From the NCBI GenBank assembly GCA_026414545.1, contig JAOAIU010000011.1:1-52535 (forward strand): DNA of 52,535 nt, read 5' to 3'. This stretch comes from Candidatus Saccharicenans sp. GTDB taxonomy: Bacteria > Acidobacteriota > Aminicenantia > Aminicenantales > Saccharicenantaceae. Below, piece after piece: positions 29,213 to 38,044 of this stretch. Below the pieces are notes generated by a model. The model saw only the letters and a program-made list of their open reading frames with translations, was not told where the DNA came from and made no database searches. Each line of letters begins with the position of its first letter. Positions within the stretch are counted from its first letter, which is position 1. Made by a program: the position numbers and the translations under genes.

Positions 29213-29977
29213 ATGATAGAAAGTTTTACCGATGAAAAGAGCCGGAAGATAGCGCTACTGATAGATGGCGACAATGCCCAGCCCTCCCTGATTGGCGATA
29301 TCCTGGCCGAGGTCGGCAAATACGGCCTGATTACCATCAGGCGGATTTACGGGGACTGGACCACGGTCAACATGGCCGGCTGGAAAAAAGCCTTGCACGA
29401 GAATGCCATTCAACCGGTGCAGCAGTTCCGCTACACCGTGGGCAAGAACGCCACCGACAGCGCCCTGATCATCGACGCCATGGACATACTCCATGGCCGC
29501 CTGGTGGAGGGCTTCTGCATCGTTTCCAGCGATTCCGACTACACCCGGCTGGCCACCCGGATCAGGGAGGCAGGTTTCTTCGTTATGGGCATAGGCCAGA
29601 GGTCGACCCCCAAGGCCTTCGTCAACGCCTGCAACGTGTTCATCTACACCGAGAACCTGGGCAGCCGGGTGAAAGAAAGAGAAAAGGAGAGGAAGAAGAA
29701 GGGAACCGCGGAGAAGACTGCCGAGGAGCAGAAACCCCGCGGTTATGACCCGCTGCCACTGCTTAAGGCGGCTGTGGACATGGCCACCGATGAGGACGGC
29801 TGGGCCAAGCTCAGCACCATCGGCTTCTATCTCCGGCAGCTGGACCCCGGCTTTGACCCCAGGACCTACGGTTTCCGCCAGCTCTCGCAACTCTTCAAAG
29901 CTTTTCCCGAGGTCTTTGAATTGCGCTTCGAGAACGAGCGGGGTCTGACCAGGATCTGGGTAAAAATAAAGGAATGA
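29213..29977 (+). CDS. NYN-domain nuclease-like protein with C-terminal OST-HTH/LOTUS domain
   Basis: A 254-residue protein with a PIN-like NYN domain (about residues 10-150) carrying the acidic residues expected of a metal-dependent RNase: D18 and D20 in LLIDGDNA, D82 in ATDSALIIDAMD, and D107/D109 in SSDSDYTRLA. A Lys/Glu-rich linker (about 152-175) leads to a LOTUS/OST-HTH domain (about 178-252), an RNA-binding fold. The combination points to RNA processing or decay, but no substrate is known. AGGAG lies about 8 nt before the ATG. ogt starts 19 nt after its stop, so the two may be co-transcribed. Confidence 0.85.
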   Translation: MIESFTDEKSRKIALLIDGDNAQPSLIGDILAEVGKYGLITIRRIYGDWTTVNMAGWKKALHENAIQPVQQFRYTVGKNATDSALIIDAMDILHGRLVEGFCIVSSDSDYTRLATRIREAGFFVMGIGQRSTPKAFVNACNVFIYTENLGSRVKEREKERKKKGTAEKTAEEQKPRGYDPLPLLKAAVDMATDEDGWAKLSTIGFYLRQLDPGFDPRTYGFRQLSQLFKAFPEVFELRFENERGLTRIWVKIKE

Positions 29978-29996
29978 CAGGCGGGCCGGAGGCCGG

Positions 29997-30512
29997 ATGG
30001 AAATTTATTATCATTCTCCGATCGGAATAATAGAAATTGAGGGTGGCCCGGAGGGAGTACGGTCCTGTTCATTCACCGGGGCCAAAGAGACCGATAAGTT
30101 GAAGCTGGCAGGGTCTGCGGCCGGGCTGGAAGCGGTTCCGGCTGCCCTGCGAGAAGCCTGGCGGCAGCTGGATGAGTATTTTCGGGGTTGCAGGACCGAG
30201 TTCTCCGTCAGGCTCAATCTGGTAGGAACGGAATTCCAGAAAAAAGTCTGGGCCGAACTGCGGAAAATACCGTTCGGGCAAACCAGGAGCTACGGGGAGA
30301 TAGCCCGGGCCTGCGGTCGTCCGGGAGCTGCCCGGGCGGTGGGCGGGGCCAACCATGATAACCCCGTGGTAATATTTGTGCCCTGCCACCGGGTCATCGG
30401 GGCTAGCGGAAACCTGACCGGGTTTGGAGGCGGGTTGTGGCGGAAAAAATGGCTCCTGGAACACGAGAAAAAAGTGCTGGCGGCTGGCGGTCAAAATAAG
30501 TATAAAAAATAA
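29997..30512 (+). CDS. ogt: Methylated-DNA--protein-cysteine S-methyltransferase
   Basis: A 171-residue suicide DNA repair protein that removes alkyl groups from O6-methylguanine. The acceptor cysteine is C130 in VPCHRVIG, the family signature. The preceding helix-turn-helix region (GTEFQKKVWAELRKIPFGQT) and the asparagine hinge (ANHDNP) are conserved. It lacks the N-terminal Ada domain, so it is the Ogt type. GGAGG lies upstream of the ATG. It follows the NYN gene by 19 nt. Confidence 0.93.
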   Translation: MEIYYHSPIGIIEIEGGPEGVRSCSFTGAKETDKLKLAGSAAGLEAVPAALREAWRQLDEYFRGCRTEFSVRLNLVGTEFQKKVWAELRKIPFGQTRSYGEIARACGRPGAARAVGGANHDNPVVIFVPCHRVIGASGNLTGFGGGLWRKKWLLEHEKKVLAAGGQNKYKK

Positions 30513-30563
30513 ACGTACAGATTAATCTGCCGCGGAGAATAGAAGGCGGGAAAGGAGAGGAAA

Positions 30564-32342
30564 ATGATTGACACCCTGGCCAGAGTTTTCTTGAACACCG
30601 AAAAAACCTACCGCAAAGAAGCTCTAATGCTAGTCAAGCGGGAGGGTAAGTACTGCCCGATCTCCACCGAAGAATTTTCTCAAAGGGTCCGGAATATCTC
30701 AGCCGGGCTGAGAGCCCTGGGCTTGACGAGCGGCGATAAGCTGATCATCCTTTCTGAGAACCGGCCGGAATGGGTCATGGTTGACCTGGCGGCCATCTGC
30801 CTGGGTGGGGTTACCGTGCCCATTTATACTTCTTTGACCCCTCCCCAGATTAAGTACATCATCAACGATTCCGAGGCCAGGTTCGTAGTCTGCTCCAACC
30901 GGGAGCTGTGGTCCAAGCTGGAGGAAATAAGGCGGGAGCTATCGCTGGTCGATAAATATATCATGATAGAAGAACCGGCCCCGGCCGGGGTGGTCTCTCT
31001 GAAGACAGTTGAGGAAGAGGGGGAAAAGCTAAATCGGCAGAACCCGGGTGAATTCGAAAAAATTGCCGAAGCCATCGGTCCCGACGACCTGGCCACCATC
31101 ATCTACACTTCCGGGACTACCGGGGTGCCCAAGGGAGCCATGCTCAGCCATTACAACCTGGTGAGCAATGTCCAGGCCCTTCGCTCGGTCATTGAATTTA
31201 CCGAGAAGGATACGGCCCTGTCATTTCTGCCTCTGTCTCACGTCCTGGAAAGAATGTGTACTTTTGCCTGGATATACGTGGGGGCGACCATTGCCTACGC
31301 CGAGAGCGTGGACACGGTGGCCCAGAACCTGGTGGAAGCCCGGCCGACGATAATGGTCAGCGTGCCCCGGCTGTTCGATAAGTTTTATGCCCGGGTCATC
31401 GACAATGTTTTAAGTTCCTCCAATCTCAAGAAGAAAATTTTCTTCTGGGCTCTCAAGGTCGGCCGCAGGTATGCCCAGAAAAAAATTAACAGGGAAAAGA
31501 TTTCTGGCTGGCTCAAGTTCCGGTATGGCCTGGCCTACAAGCTGGTCTTTTCCAAGATAGTGGAAAAGACCGGGGGCCGGGTCCGCTTCTTCGTCTCGGG
31601 CGGGGCGCCTCTCTCCCGTGATATCGCTGAGTTCTTCTACGCCATGGGCATCCTGGTGATTGAGGGTTACGGCCTGACCGAGACCTCGCCAGTCATTGCC
31701 GTCAACCGACTGGAAGATTTTCGCTTCGGCTCAGTCGGCAAGATCCTGCCCGGGGTGGAGGTCAAGATCGCCGAGGACGGAGAAATCTGGGCCCGTGGTC
31801 CCAACGTCATGAAGGGCTACTTTAAGAAGGAAGCCGAAACCAGGGAAGCTTTTGAGGACGGCTGGTTCAAGACCGGCGACATAGGCTACCTGGATAAAGA
31901 CGGCTATCTCGTTATTACCGATCGCAAGAAGGATATCCTGGTGACCGCGGGCGGCAAGAACGTGGCTCCCCAGCCGATTGAGAACACTCTCAAGTCCAGT
32001 CCTTACATCGCCAACGCGGTGGTGGTTGGCAATCACCGCAAGTTTGTCTCGGCCCTGGTTGTGCCCGATTTTGACAAGCTGGAAATCTGGGCCAGGGAAA
32101 ATGGCATCACCTTCGGCGAGCGGAAAGAACTGGTCAGCCGCCCGGAGGTTTATGAGTTTTTCATGAGGGAAATCGACCGCCTGACTCCTCACCTGGCTTC
32201 CTACGAGAAAATCAAGAAGATTTCTCTGCTGGACAAGGACTTTGAGATTGAAGCCGGCGAGCTGACCCCGACCCTTAAAGTGCGCCGAAAAATAGTTGAA
32301 GAAAAATACAAGGAACTGATCGACCGAATGTATGTCGAATAA
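30564..32342 (+). CDS. Long-chain fatty acid--CoA ligase (AMP-forming)
   Basis: A 592-residue adenylate-forming enzyme that activates fatty acids to acyl-CoA via acyl-AMP. The phosphate-binding loop is YTSGTTGVPKG (181-191). The GYGLTETSP motif and the hinge motif (TDRKKDILVTAGGKNVAPQPIE) follow. The insert and C-terminus resemble FAA/FadD-type long-chain enzymes, which are longer than short-chain synthetases. AAAGGAGAGG precedes the ATG. It may serve recycling of membrane fatty acids or use of external ones. Chain-length specificity is inferred from family. Confidence 0.92.
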   Translation: MIDTLARVFLNTEKTYRKEALMLVKREGKYCPISTEEFSQRVRNISAGLRALGLTSGDKLIILSENRPEWVMVDLAAICLGGVTVPIYTSLTPPQIKYIINDSEARFVVCSNRELWSKLEEIRRELSLVDKYIMIEEPAPAGVVSLKTVEEEGEKLNRQNPGEFEKIAEAIGPDDLATIIYTSGTTGVPKGAMLSHYNLVSNVQALRSVIEFTEKDTALSFLPLSHVLERMCTFAWIYVGATIAYAESVDTVAQNLVEARPTIMVSVPRLFDKFYARVIDNVLSSSNLKKKIFFWALKVGRRYAQKKINREKISGWLKFRYGLAYKLVFSKIVEKTGGRVRFFVSGGAPLSRDIAEFFYAMGILVIEGYGLTETSPVIAVNRLEDFRFGSVGKILPGVEVKIAEDGEIWARGPNVMKGYFKKEAETREAFEDGWFKTGDIGYLDKDGYLVITDRKKDILVTAGGKNVAPQPIENTLKSSPYIANAVVVGNHRKFVSALVVPDFDKLEIWARENGITFGERKELVSRPEVYEFFMREIDRLTPHLASYEKIKKISLLDKDFEIEAGELTPTLKVRRKIVEEKYKELIDRMYVE

Positions 32343-32464
32343 ATTCCTCAGACTCCGAATATTTCAGACCGGGCCGGTGGGAAAAAATCGATTGGCGCTG
32401 CGTCTTTTTCAATAAACACTGAGCCTCTCTTAGATGGTTTTCCATTTCTAACCGGAGTGTGACC

Positions 32465-33244
32465 ATGTCGGAGCTGGAACAGGCGGTCCGGGCCCACCAT
32501 GAAGGGCACAGACAGAGGTTGAGGGAAAAATTCCTGAAGGGCGGGCTGGCGGGCTTCCTGGATTACGAGATCGTGGAATTGCTTCTGACTCTGGGTACCC
32601 CGCGCCGGGACTGTCGGGAAGCGGCCCGGCTGGCCCTCAAGGAATTCCGGAGTTTCAGGGCAGTCATGGAAGCCGACCCCCTGGAGCTTCAGAAAATAAA
32701 GGGGATTGGGCCCAGGAACGTTTTTGGCCTGAAGCTGGTCCACGAGGTGGCCCGCCGCTATCTCAAGGATTGCATCATCAAGAGGCCGGTTTGCAAGTCT
32801 TCGCGGGAGGTCTTTGACTATCTTTATTACAGCCTGCGCGACCTTCGGATTGAAGTTTTCAAGGTGCTGTTCCTGAACACCAAAAACCAGGTCCTGGAGG
32901 AAAAAACCCTGTTCGAGGGGACGGTTGATTCCAGCGCCGTCTATCCCCGGGAGGTCATCAAGCAGGCCCTGAAGTTCGGGGCTTCAAGTCTCATATTCGT
33001 TCACAACCATCCCTCAGGCGACCCGGAACCTTCAAGCTGCGACCGGGACATAACCCGTGACCTGGTCTTTGCCTGTGCCGTGATGCAGATCCGGGTGCTG
33101 GACCATATCATCATCGGCAACAATTGCTACTACAGCTTTGCCGACGAAGGGTTGATTGAAAAATACCAATCCCATTTTTACAGCGTCAACTTCTGCCGCC
33201 AGCCGATGAAAAAGTGGTTGCACAAGAAGCAGAGTTCTGGTTAA
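32465..33244 (+). CDS. radC: RadC/JAB-domain protein
   Basis: A 259-residue RadC-family protein with an N-terminal helix-hairpin-helix segment (KGIGPRNVFGL, about residues 79-89) and a C-terminal JAMM metalloprotease-like domain. The metal motif is complete: E130, H180, H182, S190 and D193 (in HNHPSGDPEP). The ATG at 32465 is preferred over an in-frame GTG at 32459 because GGAG lies 7 nt before the ATG but only one before the GTG. The family was once linked to DNA repair, but its role is still unsettled. fhs starts 24 nt after the stop. Confidence 0.92.
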   Translation: MSELEQAVRAHHEGHRQRLREKFLKGGLAGFLDYEIVELLLTLGTPRRDCREAARLALKEFRSFRAVMEADPLELQKIKGIGPRNVFGLKLVHEVARRYLKDCIIKRPVCKSSREVFDYLYYSLRDLRIEVFKVLFLNTKNQVLEEKTLFEGTVDSSAVYPREVIKQALKFGASSLIFVHNHPSGDPEPSSCDRDITRDLVFACAVMQIRVLDHIIIGNNCYYSFADEGLIEKYQSHFYSVNFCRQPMKKWLHKKQSSG

Positions 33245-33268
33245 ATGCTGGGCAGGGAGGTTTGTGCC

Positions 33269-34900
33269 ATGAAGCCAATTATCGAGATTGCTGCCAGATT
33301 GGGAATACCCGAGGATAAGCTGGAACTCTATGGCCGTTACAAGGCCAAGGTTGACTACCAAGCCCTTCTGTCGGAGAGGAGGGGCAAGCTGATCATGGTC
33401 ACGGCCATGACCCCAACTCCGGCCGGGGAGGGGAAAACTACCACGGCCATCGGTCTGGCCGACGCCCTCAGCCGTCTGGGCAAGAAAGTCTGCGTTACCC
33501 TGCGCGAGCCGTCGCTGGGCCCGGTTTTTGGCATTAAGGGCGGAGCTACCGGCGGAGGGAAAGCTATGGTCGTGCCCCGGGAAGAAATCAACCTTCATTT
33601 CACCGGCGACATTCACGCGGTCACCGCTGCCCACAACCTGCTGGCGGCCATGGTCGATAACCGGGTTCACTTTGACGGGCCGACCGGGTTGCTTGACGGC
33701 CGGACGGTTACCTGGAAAAGAGTCCTGGACATGAACGACCGCTCTCTGCGCCAGGTGGTAATCGGGCTGGACGAGACCTTCCAGACCTTTGCCCGGGAAA
33801 CCGGGTTTGATATAACCGCCGCTTCGGAGATTATGGCTATCCTCTGCTTGTCGGCGGACCTCAAGGATCTGAAGAAGCGAGTGGGCAATGTGCTAATAGG
33901 GTTTTCGGTAGACGGCAAACCGGTTTTTGCCAGGGATATAAAGGCTGATGGGGCCATGACCGCCTTGCTCAAGGATGCCATCAAGCCAAATCTGGTCCAG
34001 ACCCTGGAAGGCACTCCGGCCATCATCCACGGTGGTCCTTTTGCCAACATCGCCCATGGTACCAATTCAATAGTGGCTACCGGCCTATCCCTTAGCCTGG
34101 CCGATTACGTGGTCACCGAAACCGGGTTCGCCTCCGACCTTGGCGCAGAAAAATTCTTTGACATTGTGGTCCGGACCGGAAAAGTGCCGCCACCAGCCGC
34201 CACCGTTCTGGTTTCGACCCTGAGAGCTCTCAAGTACCACGGAGGAATGAAACTTGAAGAACTGAGCAAGGAGAACCCCCAGGCCGTGGAAGCTGGCTTT
34301 GACAATCTCAGAAAGCATATCGAAAACATGAAAATATTCGGCACGCCGTTCGTAGTAGTCCTCAATCTGTTCCCGGCCGACCATGCCACCGAGATTGATA
34401 CCTGGATCAAGCTGGTCAGGGAGGAAGGCGCCCGCTATGCCCTGAGTGATGTCTATAACAAAGGCGGCGAGGGTGGCCTGGAGCTGGCCGAGGCGGTGAT
34501 GAAGGCCATCGATGAGGATAAGAATAATTTTGATTTCCTCTACCCCCTGGACATTCCCATCGCCCAGAAAGTGGAAACGATTGCCAGGAAAATCTATGGC
34601 GCCGACGGGATAAAGATTGAACCGGCCGCCAGGAAAAAGATGGAGCTGTATGAAAAAATTGGCTTCGGGCAGACTCCGGTCTGTGTGGCCAAGACCCAGT
34701 CGTCGCTTTCCGACGACTCCAAGAAACTGGGGCGGCCGCGGGGCTGGACCCTGACCGTGACCAATGCTTCGCTCAGCGCCGGGGCCGGTTTTGTGGTTCT
34801 GCTGTGCGGTGATATAATGACCATGCCGGGCCTGCCCAAATCGCCGCAGGCCGAGAAAATCGACGTCGATGACGAGGGCAAAATTATCGGAATGATTTAA
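33269..34900 (+). CDS. fhs: Formate--tetrahydrofolate ligase
   Basis: A 543-residue enzyme making 10-formyl-THF from formate, THF and ATP. It is a key step in one-carbon metabolism and the methyl branch of acetogenic or glycine-linked pathways. The P-loop TPAGEGKTTT is at residues 50-59. Conserved segments such as REPSLGPVFGIKGGATGGG, ETGFASDLGAEKFF and the C-terminal MPGLPKSPQAEKID are present. The start at 33269 is chosen because AGGGAGG lies 8 nt before it; an ATG at 33245 has none. It follows radC by 24 nt. Length is normal. Its presence fits an anaerobic amino-acid metabolism. Confidence 0.95.
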   Translation: MKPIIEIAARLGIPEDKLELYGRYKAKVDYQALLSERRGKLIMVTAMTPTPAGEGKTTTAIGLADALSRLGKKVCVTLREPSLGPVFGIKGGATGGGKAMVVPREEINLHFTGDIHAVTAAHNLLAAMVDNRVHFDGPTGLLDGRTVTWKRVLDMNDRSLRQVVIGLDETFQTFARETGFDITAASEIMAILCLSADLKDLKKRVGNVLIGFSVDGKPVFARDIKADGAMTALLKDAIKPNLVQTLEGTPAIIHGGPFANIAHGTNSIVATGLSLSLADYVVTETGFASDLGAEKFFDIVVRTGKVPPPAATVLVSTLRALKYHGGMKLEELSKENPQAVEAGFDNLRKHIENMKIFGTPFVVVLNLFPADHATEIDTWIKLVREEGARYALSDVYNKGGEGGLELAEAVMKAIDEDKNNFDFLYPLDIPIAQKVETIARKIYGADGIKIEPAARKKMELYEKIGFGQTPVCVAKTQSSLSDDSKKLGRPRGWTLTVTNASLSAGAGFVVLLCGDIMTMPGLPKSPQAEKIDVDDEGKIIGMI

Positions 34901-34921
34901 GCCAATTACAGCCGGCTGGTT

Positions 34922-34938
34922 AGAAAAAGAGATTTTCT
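34922..34938. repeat. Short AT-rich hairpin between fhs and recA
   Basis: AGAAAA (34922-34927) pairs with TTTTCT (34933-34938) across five bases, 21 bases after the fhs stop. It is a weak terminator or operator candidate. It does not match a LexA box that I recognise. Confidence 0.25.
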
Positions 34939-34984
34939 GTGAGCTGGAGATTTAATCCGGCGGTTGAATAGATTGGAGGCAATG

Positions 34985-36031
34985 ATGAAACCGGATGAAA
35001 CCGAACAAAGACAGGCTTCCCGAAGCAAGGCTTTGGATGCGGCCCTGGGCCAGATTGAAAAACAATTCGGCAAGGGCGCGGTCATGAAGCTCGGCCAGAA
35101 GGAAGCCGCGGTCAAGGCTGAGGTGATTCCCACCGGTTCGATTTCTTTTGACCTCAGCCTGGGGATAGGCGGGTTCCCTCGGGGACGGGTAGTGGAGATT
35201 TTCGGTCCGGAAGCTACCGGCAAGACCACCCTGGCCCTGCATGTCATCGCCGAAGCCCAGCGCCGCGGCGGGCAGGCGGCCTTCATCGATGCTGAACATG
35301 CCCTCGACCCGCAGTATGCCTCCAAAGTAGGGATAAACGTTGACGAGCTGCTGATTTCCCAGCCAGATTACGGTGAGCAGGCCCTGGAAATCGCCGAGGT
35401 GCTGGTCAGAAGCGGGGCGGTGGATGTCATCGTGGTTGACTCGGTGGCTGCCCTGGTGCCCAAGGCCGAGCTGGAAGGCGAGATGGGCGATGCCCACATG
35501 GGCCTCCAGGCCAGGCTGATGTCCCAGGCCCTGCGCAAGCTGACGGCCATAGTCAGCAAGTCCAAGACCTGCTTTATTTTTATCAACCAGATCAGGGAAA
35601 AAATCGGGGTATTTGTTGGCTCTCCGGAAACCACCACCGGCGGCCGGGCCCTAAAGTTCTATGCCTCCATGCGCATCGACGTCCGCAAGCTGGCCACTCT
35701 GAAAGAAGGCGAGGAAGTGGTCGGCAGCCGGGTTAAAGTGAAAATCGTCAAGAACAAGCTGGCCCCGCCTTTCCGGGAAGCCCAGTTCGACATCATCTTC
35801 GGCGAAGGTATTTCTCGCGAGGGTGACCTGGTTGATTCCGGGCTTCAGTACGGCATCCTGGAAAAGACCGGCACCTGGTATTCTTACAAAGGGGAAAGGC
35901 TCGGCCAGGGGCGGGAAAACGTTAAAAAATTGCTGAAGGAAAATAAAGAGCTGGCCGACCAGATTGACCTGGAGATCAGGAGAAAGGTCGGCCTGTTGCC
36001 CGAGGCCGAAGAAGAGAGCAAGAAAAAATAA
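34985..36031 (+). CDS. recA: Recombinase RecA
   Basis: A 348-residue strand-exchange protein and SOS coprotease. Walker A is GPEATGKT (74-81). The conserved blocks [20 protein letters not shown] and [11 protein letters not shown], then [14 protein letters not shown] (L2 region), are intact. The start at 34985 has GGAGG five nt upstream; the adjacent ATG at 34982 is only two nt away from it. The C-terminus is rich in Glu and Lys, as usual. No LexA box was recognised upstream, so SOS control is not shown. Confidence 0.97.
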   Translation: MKPDETEQRQASRSKALDAALGQIEKQFGKGAVMKLGQKEAAVKAEVIPTGSISFDLSLGIGGFPRGRVVEIFGPEATGKTTLALHVIAEAQRRGGQAAFIDAEHALDPQYASKVGINVDELLISQPDYGEQALEIAEVLVRSGAVDVIVVDSVAALVPKAELEGEMGDAHMGLQARLMSQALRKLTAIVSKSKTCFIFINQIREKIGVFVGSPETTTGGRALKFYASMRIDVRKLATLKEGEEVVGSRVKVKIVKNKLAPPFREAQFDIIFGEGISREGDLVDSGLQYGILEKTGTWYSYKGERLGQGRENVKKLLKENKELADQIDLEIRRKVGLLPEAEEESKKK

Positions 36032-36060
36032 GCCTCGAACCTCCAGGGACATTTGTAGTG

Positions 36061-36066
36061 TATAAT
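36061..36066 (+). promoter_or_regulatory. Perfect -10 box directly before the superoxide dismutase ATG
   Basis: TATAAT at 36061-36066 ends six bases before the ATG at 36073. Transcription would start at or next to that ATG, giving a leaderless message. No good -35 box lies at the expected distance (the hexamer there reads AACCTC). Confidence 0.4.
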
Positions 36067-36072
36067 AGATAG

Positions 36073-36765
36073 ATGGGAGGGACTGCTCTGAAAAGGCGCC
36101 ACTTTCTCTTTTTGGCCGGAGCGCTGGGCTTCCTGGTCCGGGCTCCGCGGAAAATTCTGGCCAAGGCAAAAGAAGGAGGTCAAACCATGTCTTACCAGGC
36201 AAAAGATTATTCCGGATTGCTGGGCATGCCGGGCTTCAGCGAAACCTTGCTCAAAAACCACTTCACCCTGTATCAGGGCTACGTCAACAACACCAACAAG
36301 TTGCTGGAGACTGTGGCCCAGATGGTCAAGGACGGAAAAGCGGGAACACCTGAGTTTGCCGAGCTGAAAAGAAGGCTGGGCTGGGAATGGAACGGGATGA
36401 GGTTGCACGAGTTTTATTTTGAGAATCTGGGCGGGAAGGAAGCCCTGCCTCCTGGCAGCAAACTCTACCAGAAGATTGTCGAAAATTTTGGAAGCTACGA
36501 GCTGTGGGAAAAGGAGTTCAAGGCCACCGGGACCATGAGGGGCATCGGCTGGGTGGCTCTTTACCAGGACTCGCAGACCGGCCGCCTGATCAATTTCTGG
36601 ATTAACGAGCACGACCTCGGGCATCCAGCCGGCGGCAATCTGTTGCTGATCATGGATGTTTTTGAACATGCCTTCATCACCGATTACGGGTTGAAGCGGG
36701 CCGATTACATCGAAGCCTTTTTCAAGAATCTGAACTGGAAGACAGTGGAGAGCCGCCTGAAATAG
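36073..36765 (+). CDS. Iron/manganese superoxide dismutase with two possible starts
   Basis: A Fe/Mn-type superoxide dismutase. The metal ligands, in numbering from 36073, are H63 (KNHFTLY), H112 (RLHEFYF), D195 and H199 (MDVFEHAF). The frame from 36073 (230 residues) begins with a twin-arginine-like signal, KRRHFLFLAGALGFL (R8 R9), suggesting export. An internal ATG at 36187 (residue 39) has a perfect ribosome binding site, AAGGAGGT, with 6 nt spacing and would give a 192-residue cytoplasmic enzyme. Both may be used. In the upstream leader a GGGAGGG at 36075-36081 precedes an in-frame CTG (36088), a third option. The DVFEH motif differs slightly from the usual DVWEH. Localisation is inferred. 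Confidence 0.9.
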   Translation: MGGTALKRRHFLFLAGALGFLVRAPRKILAKAKEGGQTMSYQAKDYSGLLGMPGFSETLLKNHFTLYQGYVNNTNKLLETVAQMVKDGKAGTPEFAELKRRLGWEWNGMRLHEFYFENLGGKEALPPGSKLYQKIVENFGSYELWEKEFKATGTMRGIGWVALYQDSQTGRLINFWINEHDLGHPAGGNLLLIMDVFEHAFITDYGLKRADYIEAFFKNLNWKTVESRLK

Positions 36766-37281
36766 GTTTCGTTGTCTGAGCCGATGACCAGCCCGATTAA
36801 CAATCCAGGCGGGTTGAAGTATTAAGAAATCATAATCATTTTTTTCCCGGGCAGTATTTAGGCGGCAGTTAAGATGGTTCAGGGTAGATTTTCTTCGCGG
36901 TTCTGATTCAGCCCTTAACCGGTTCGCTCTTCTCGGGTCAAATCAGAAACACGGTCTTATCCAGGGCGGGATTAAGGTTTCATCAGGTTTCTGCCTGGTA
37001 TGGCAACTAAGAGAGATGGGAAGACCGATAATAAGAACCGGAGTTGTTGATAATGCTGACCGGGTCAGGGTTCTGGCCTGAATTTTCCGGGGAGGCGGGA
37101 GGACAACCCGGAGCCCGAAAATTTCAACTTCAGGCAACAGATGATAAATTGTCCCCGGGCCTGTTTTCCTTATAAACTTTTCCTGTTTAACGGGGGAGAG
37201 TAAGTGGCCAGCAGAAAAGAAGATGCCCAGGGGCTAAAGAAAACATAGAAAATGTCTGGCCCGACAAAAGGAGGCACTGGA
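36766..37281. other. Intergenic region with a candidate structured RNA
   Basis: No gene is seen in this 516-base gap. It contains a three-stem inverted-repeat structure at 37073-37140 and the ribosome binding site (AAAGGAGG) of the next gene. A Fur-like half-site near 36827-36845 is not convincing. The SOD gene has no clear intrinsic terminator. Confidence 0.45.
37073..37140 (+). other. Nested inverted repeats, candidate structured RNA or leader element
   Basis: Three stems nest around one centre. GCCTGAA (37076-37082) pairs with TTCAGGC (37129-37135). TTTTC plus GGG (37083-37091, one bulged base) pairs with CCC plus GAAAA (37114-37121). CGGG (37096-37099) pairs with CCCG (37107-37110). CTG at 37073-37075 and CAG at 37138-37140 can extend the outer stem. 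It lies about 140 bases before the DUF502 gene. It is not a terminator and matches no riboswitch I know. Confidence 0.4.
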
Positions 37282-37920
37282 ATGAGTTTCAGAGACGTCT
37301 TCAAAAATATTAAGAGGCAAATTTTCCGCGGGTTTCTGGCCCTGATACCGCTTTATCTCAGCTACCTGGTGATAAAGTTTCTTTACCTGAACGTAGACCA
37401 GAAATTTGCCCGGTTCATAGAAAATTTTACCGGTCTCCGGGTGCCGGGCCTGGGGTTGTTGCTCATCCTGGTCCTGCTTTACCTGCTGGGCTGGCTGGCC
37501 TCCAACTGGGTGGGGCGCCGGCTGCTGGGCCTGGTCGAAAAAATCATGGAAAGAATTCCGCTGGTTAAGACCGTCTACAGCCTGGGTAAGCAGCTCGGGC
37601 TGGCCCTGGCCCTCCCCGAAAAACAGGTCTTTCAGCAGGTGGCCATGGTCGAGCAATTCCGACCCGGACTTTGGTCAATAGGCTTTGTCACCGGCCGCAT
37701 CAGGGATAAATTAACCGGCCAGAACCTGGTCAAGCTGTTTATCCCCACTGCCCCCAACGTGACCACCGGTTTTACCGTCATGGTGGGAGAGAAGGATATC
37801 AAGCTGCTGCCCTGGTCGGTGCAGGAAGCCATGAAGATGATTCTCTCCGGGGGAATAGTCGGAGCAGAAGAACTTGAGTATTGCCAGCCTGGTGAAGCAC
37901 CAGTAAAAGTGGACCATTAA
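37282..37920 (+). CDS. DUF502 family membrane protein
   Basis: A 212-residue membrane protein with two hydrophobic segments near the N-terminus (about residues 16-38 and 56-80), then a conserved soluble part with phrases ERIPLVKTVYSLGKQ, SIGFVTG and LFIPTAPNVTTGF. These are diagnostic of DUF502, whose role is unknown in bacteria. The start at 37282 is chosen because AAAGGAGG lies 7 nt before it; an ATG at 37252 has no such site. It lies just before an ABC exporter pair, but with 124 bases and a promoter between them, so it is probably separate. Confidence 0.85.
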   Translation: MSFRDVFKNIKRQIFRGFLALIPLYLSYLVIKFLYLNVDQKFARFIENFTGLRVPGLGLLLILVLLYLLGWLASNWVGRRLLGLVEKIMERIPLVKTVYSLGKQLGLALALPEKQVFQQVAMVEQFRPGLWSIGFVTGRIRDKLTGQNLVKLFIPTAPNVTTGFTVMVGEKDIKLLPWSVQEAMKMILSGGIVGAEELEYCQPGEAPVKVDH

Positions 37921-37990
37921 GTTACAGGCAAGAATGGGGGTGTCCGGCCTGGTCCCGGAAGAGTTGGCCTGATTATAATCCTTCCAAAGA

Positions 37991-38019
37991 TTAACTTTTG
38001 TCTGTATAATTCGTATAAA
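37991..38019 (+). promoter_or_regulatory. Promoter candidate of the NatAB-like exporter
   Basis: TTAACT (37991-37996) and TATAAA (38014-38019) are 17 bases apart. A second perfect -10, TATAAT at 38005-38010, lies between them without a clear -35. Either would give a short leader before the ATG at 38045. Confidence 0.45.
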
Positions 38020-38044
38020 TAAGAAAACCCGAAAGGAGGCCCAG

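Noticed and set aside
34901-34984. Possible LexA box before recA
   Set aside because: No known LexA consensus was found here or before uvrA. The short hairpin present does not match.
36827-36845. Fur-box-like sequence after the SOD gene
   Set aside because: Only one half matches well, and it lies downstream of SOD and 440 bases from the next start.
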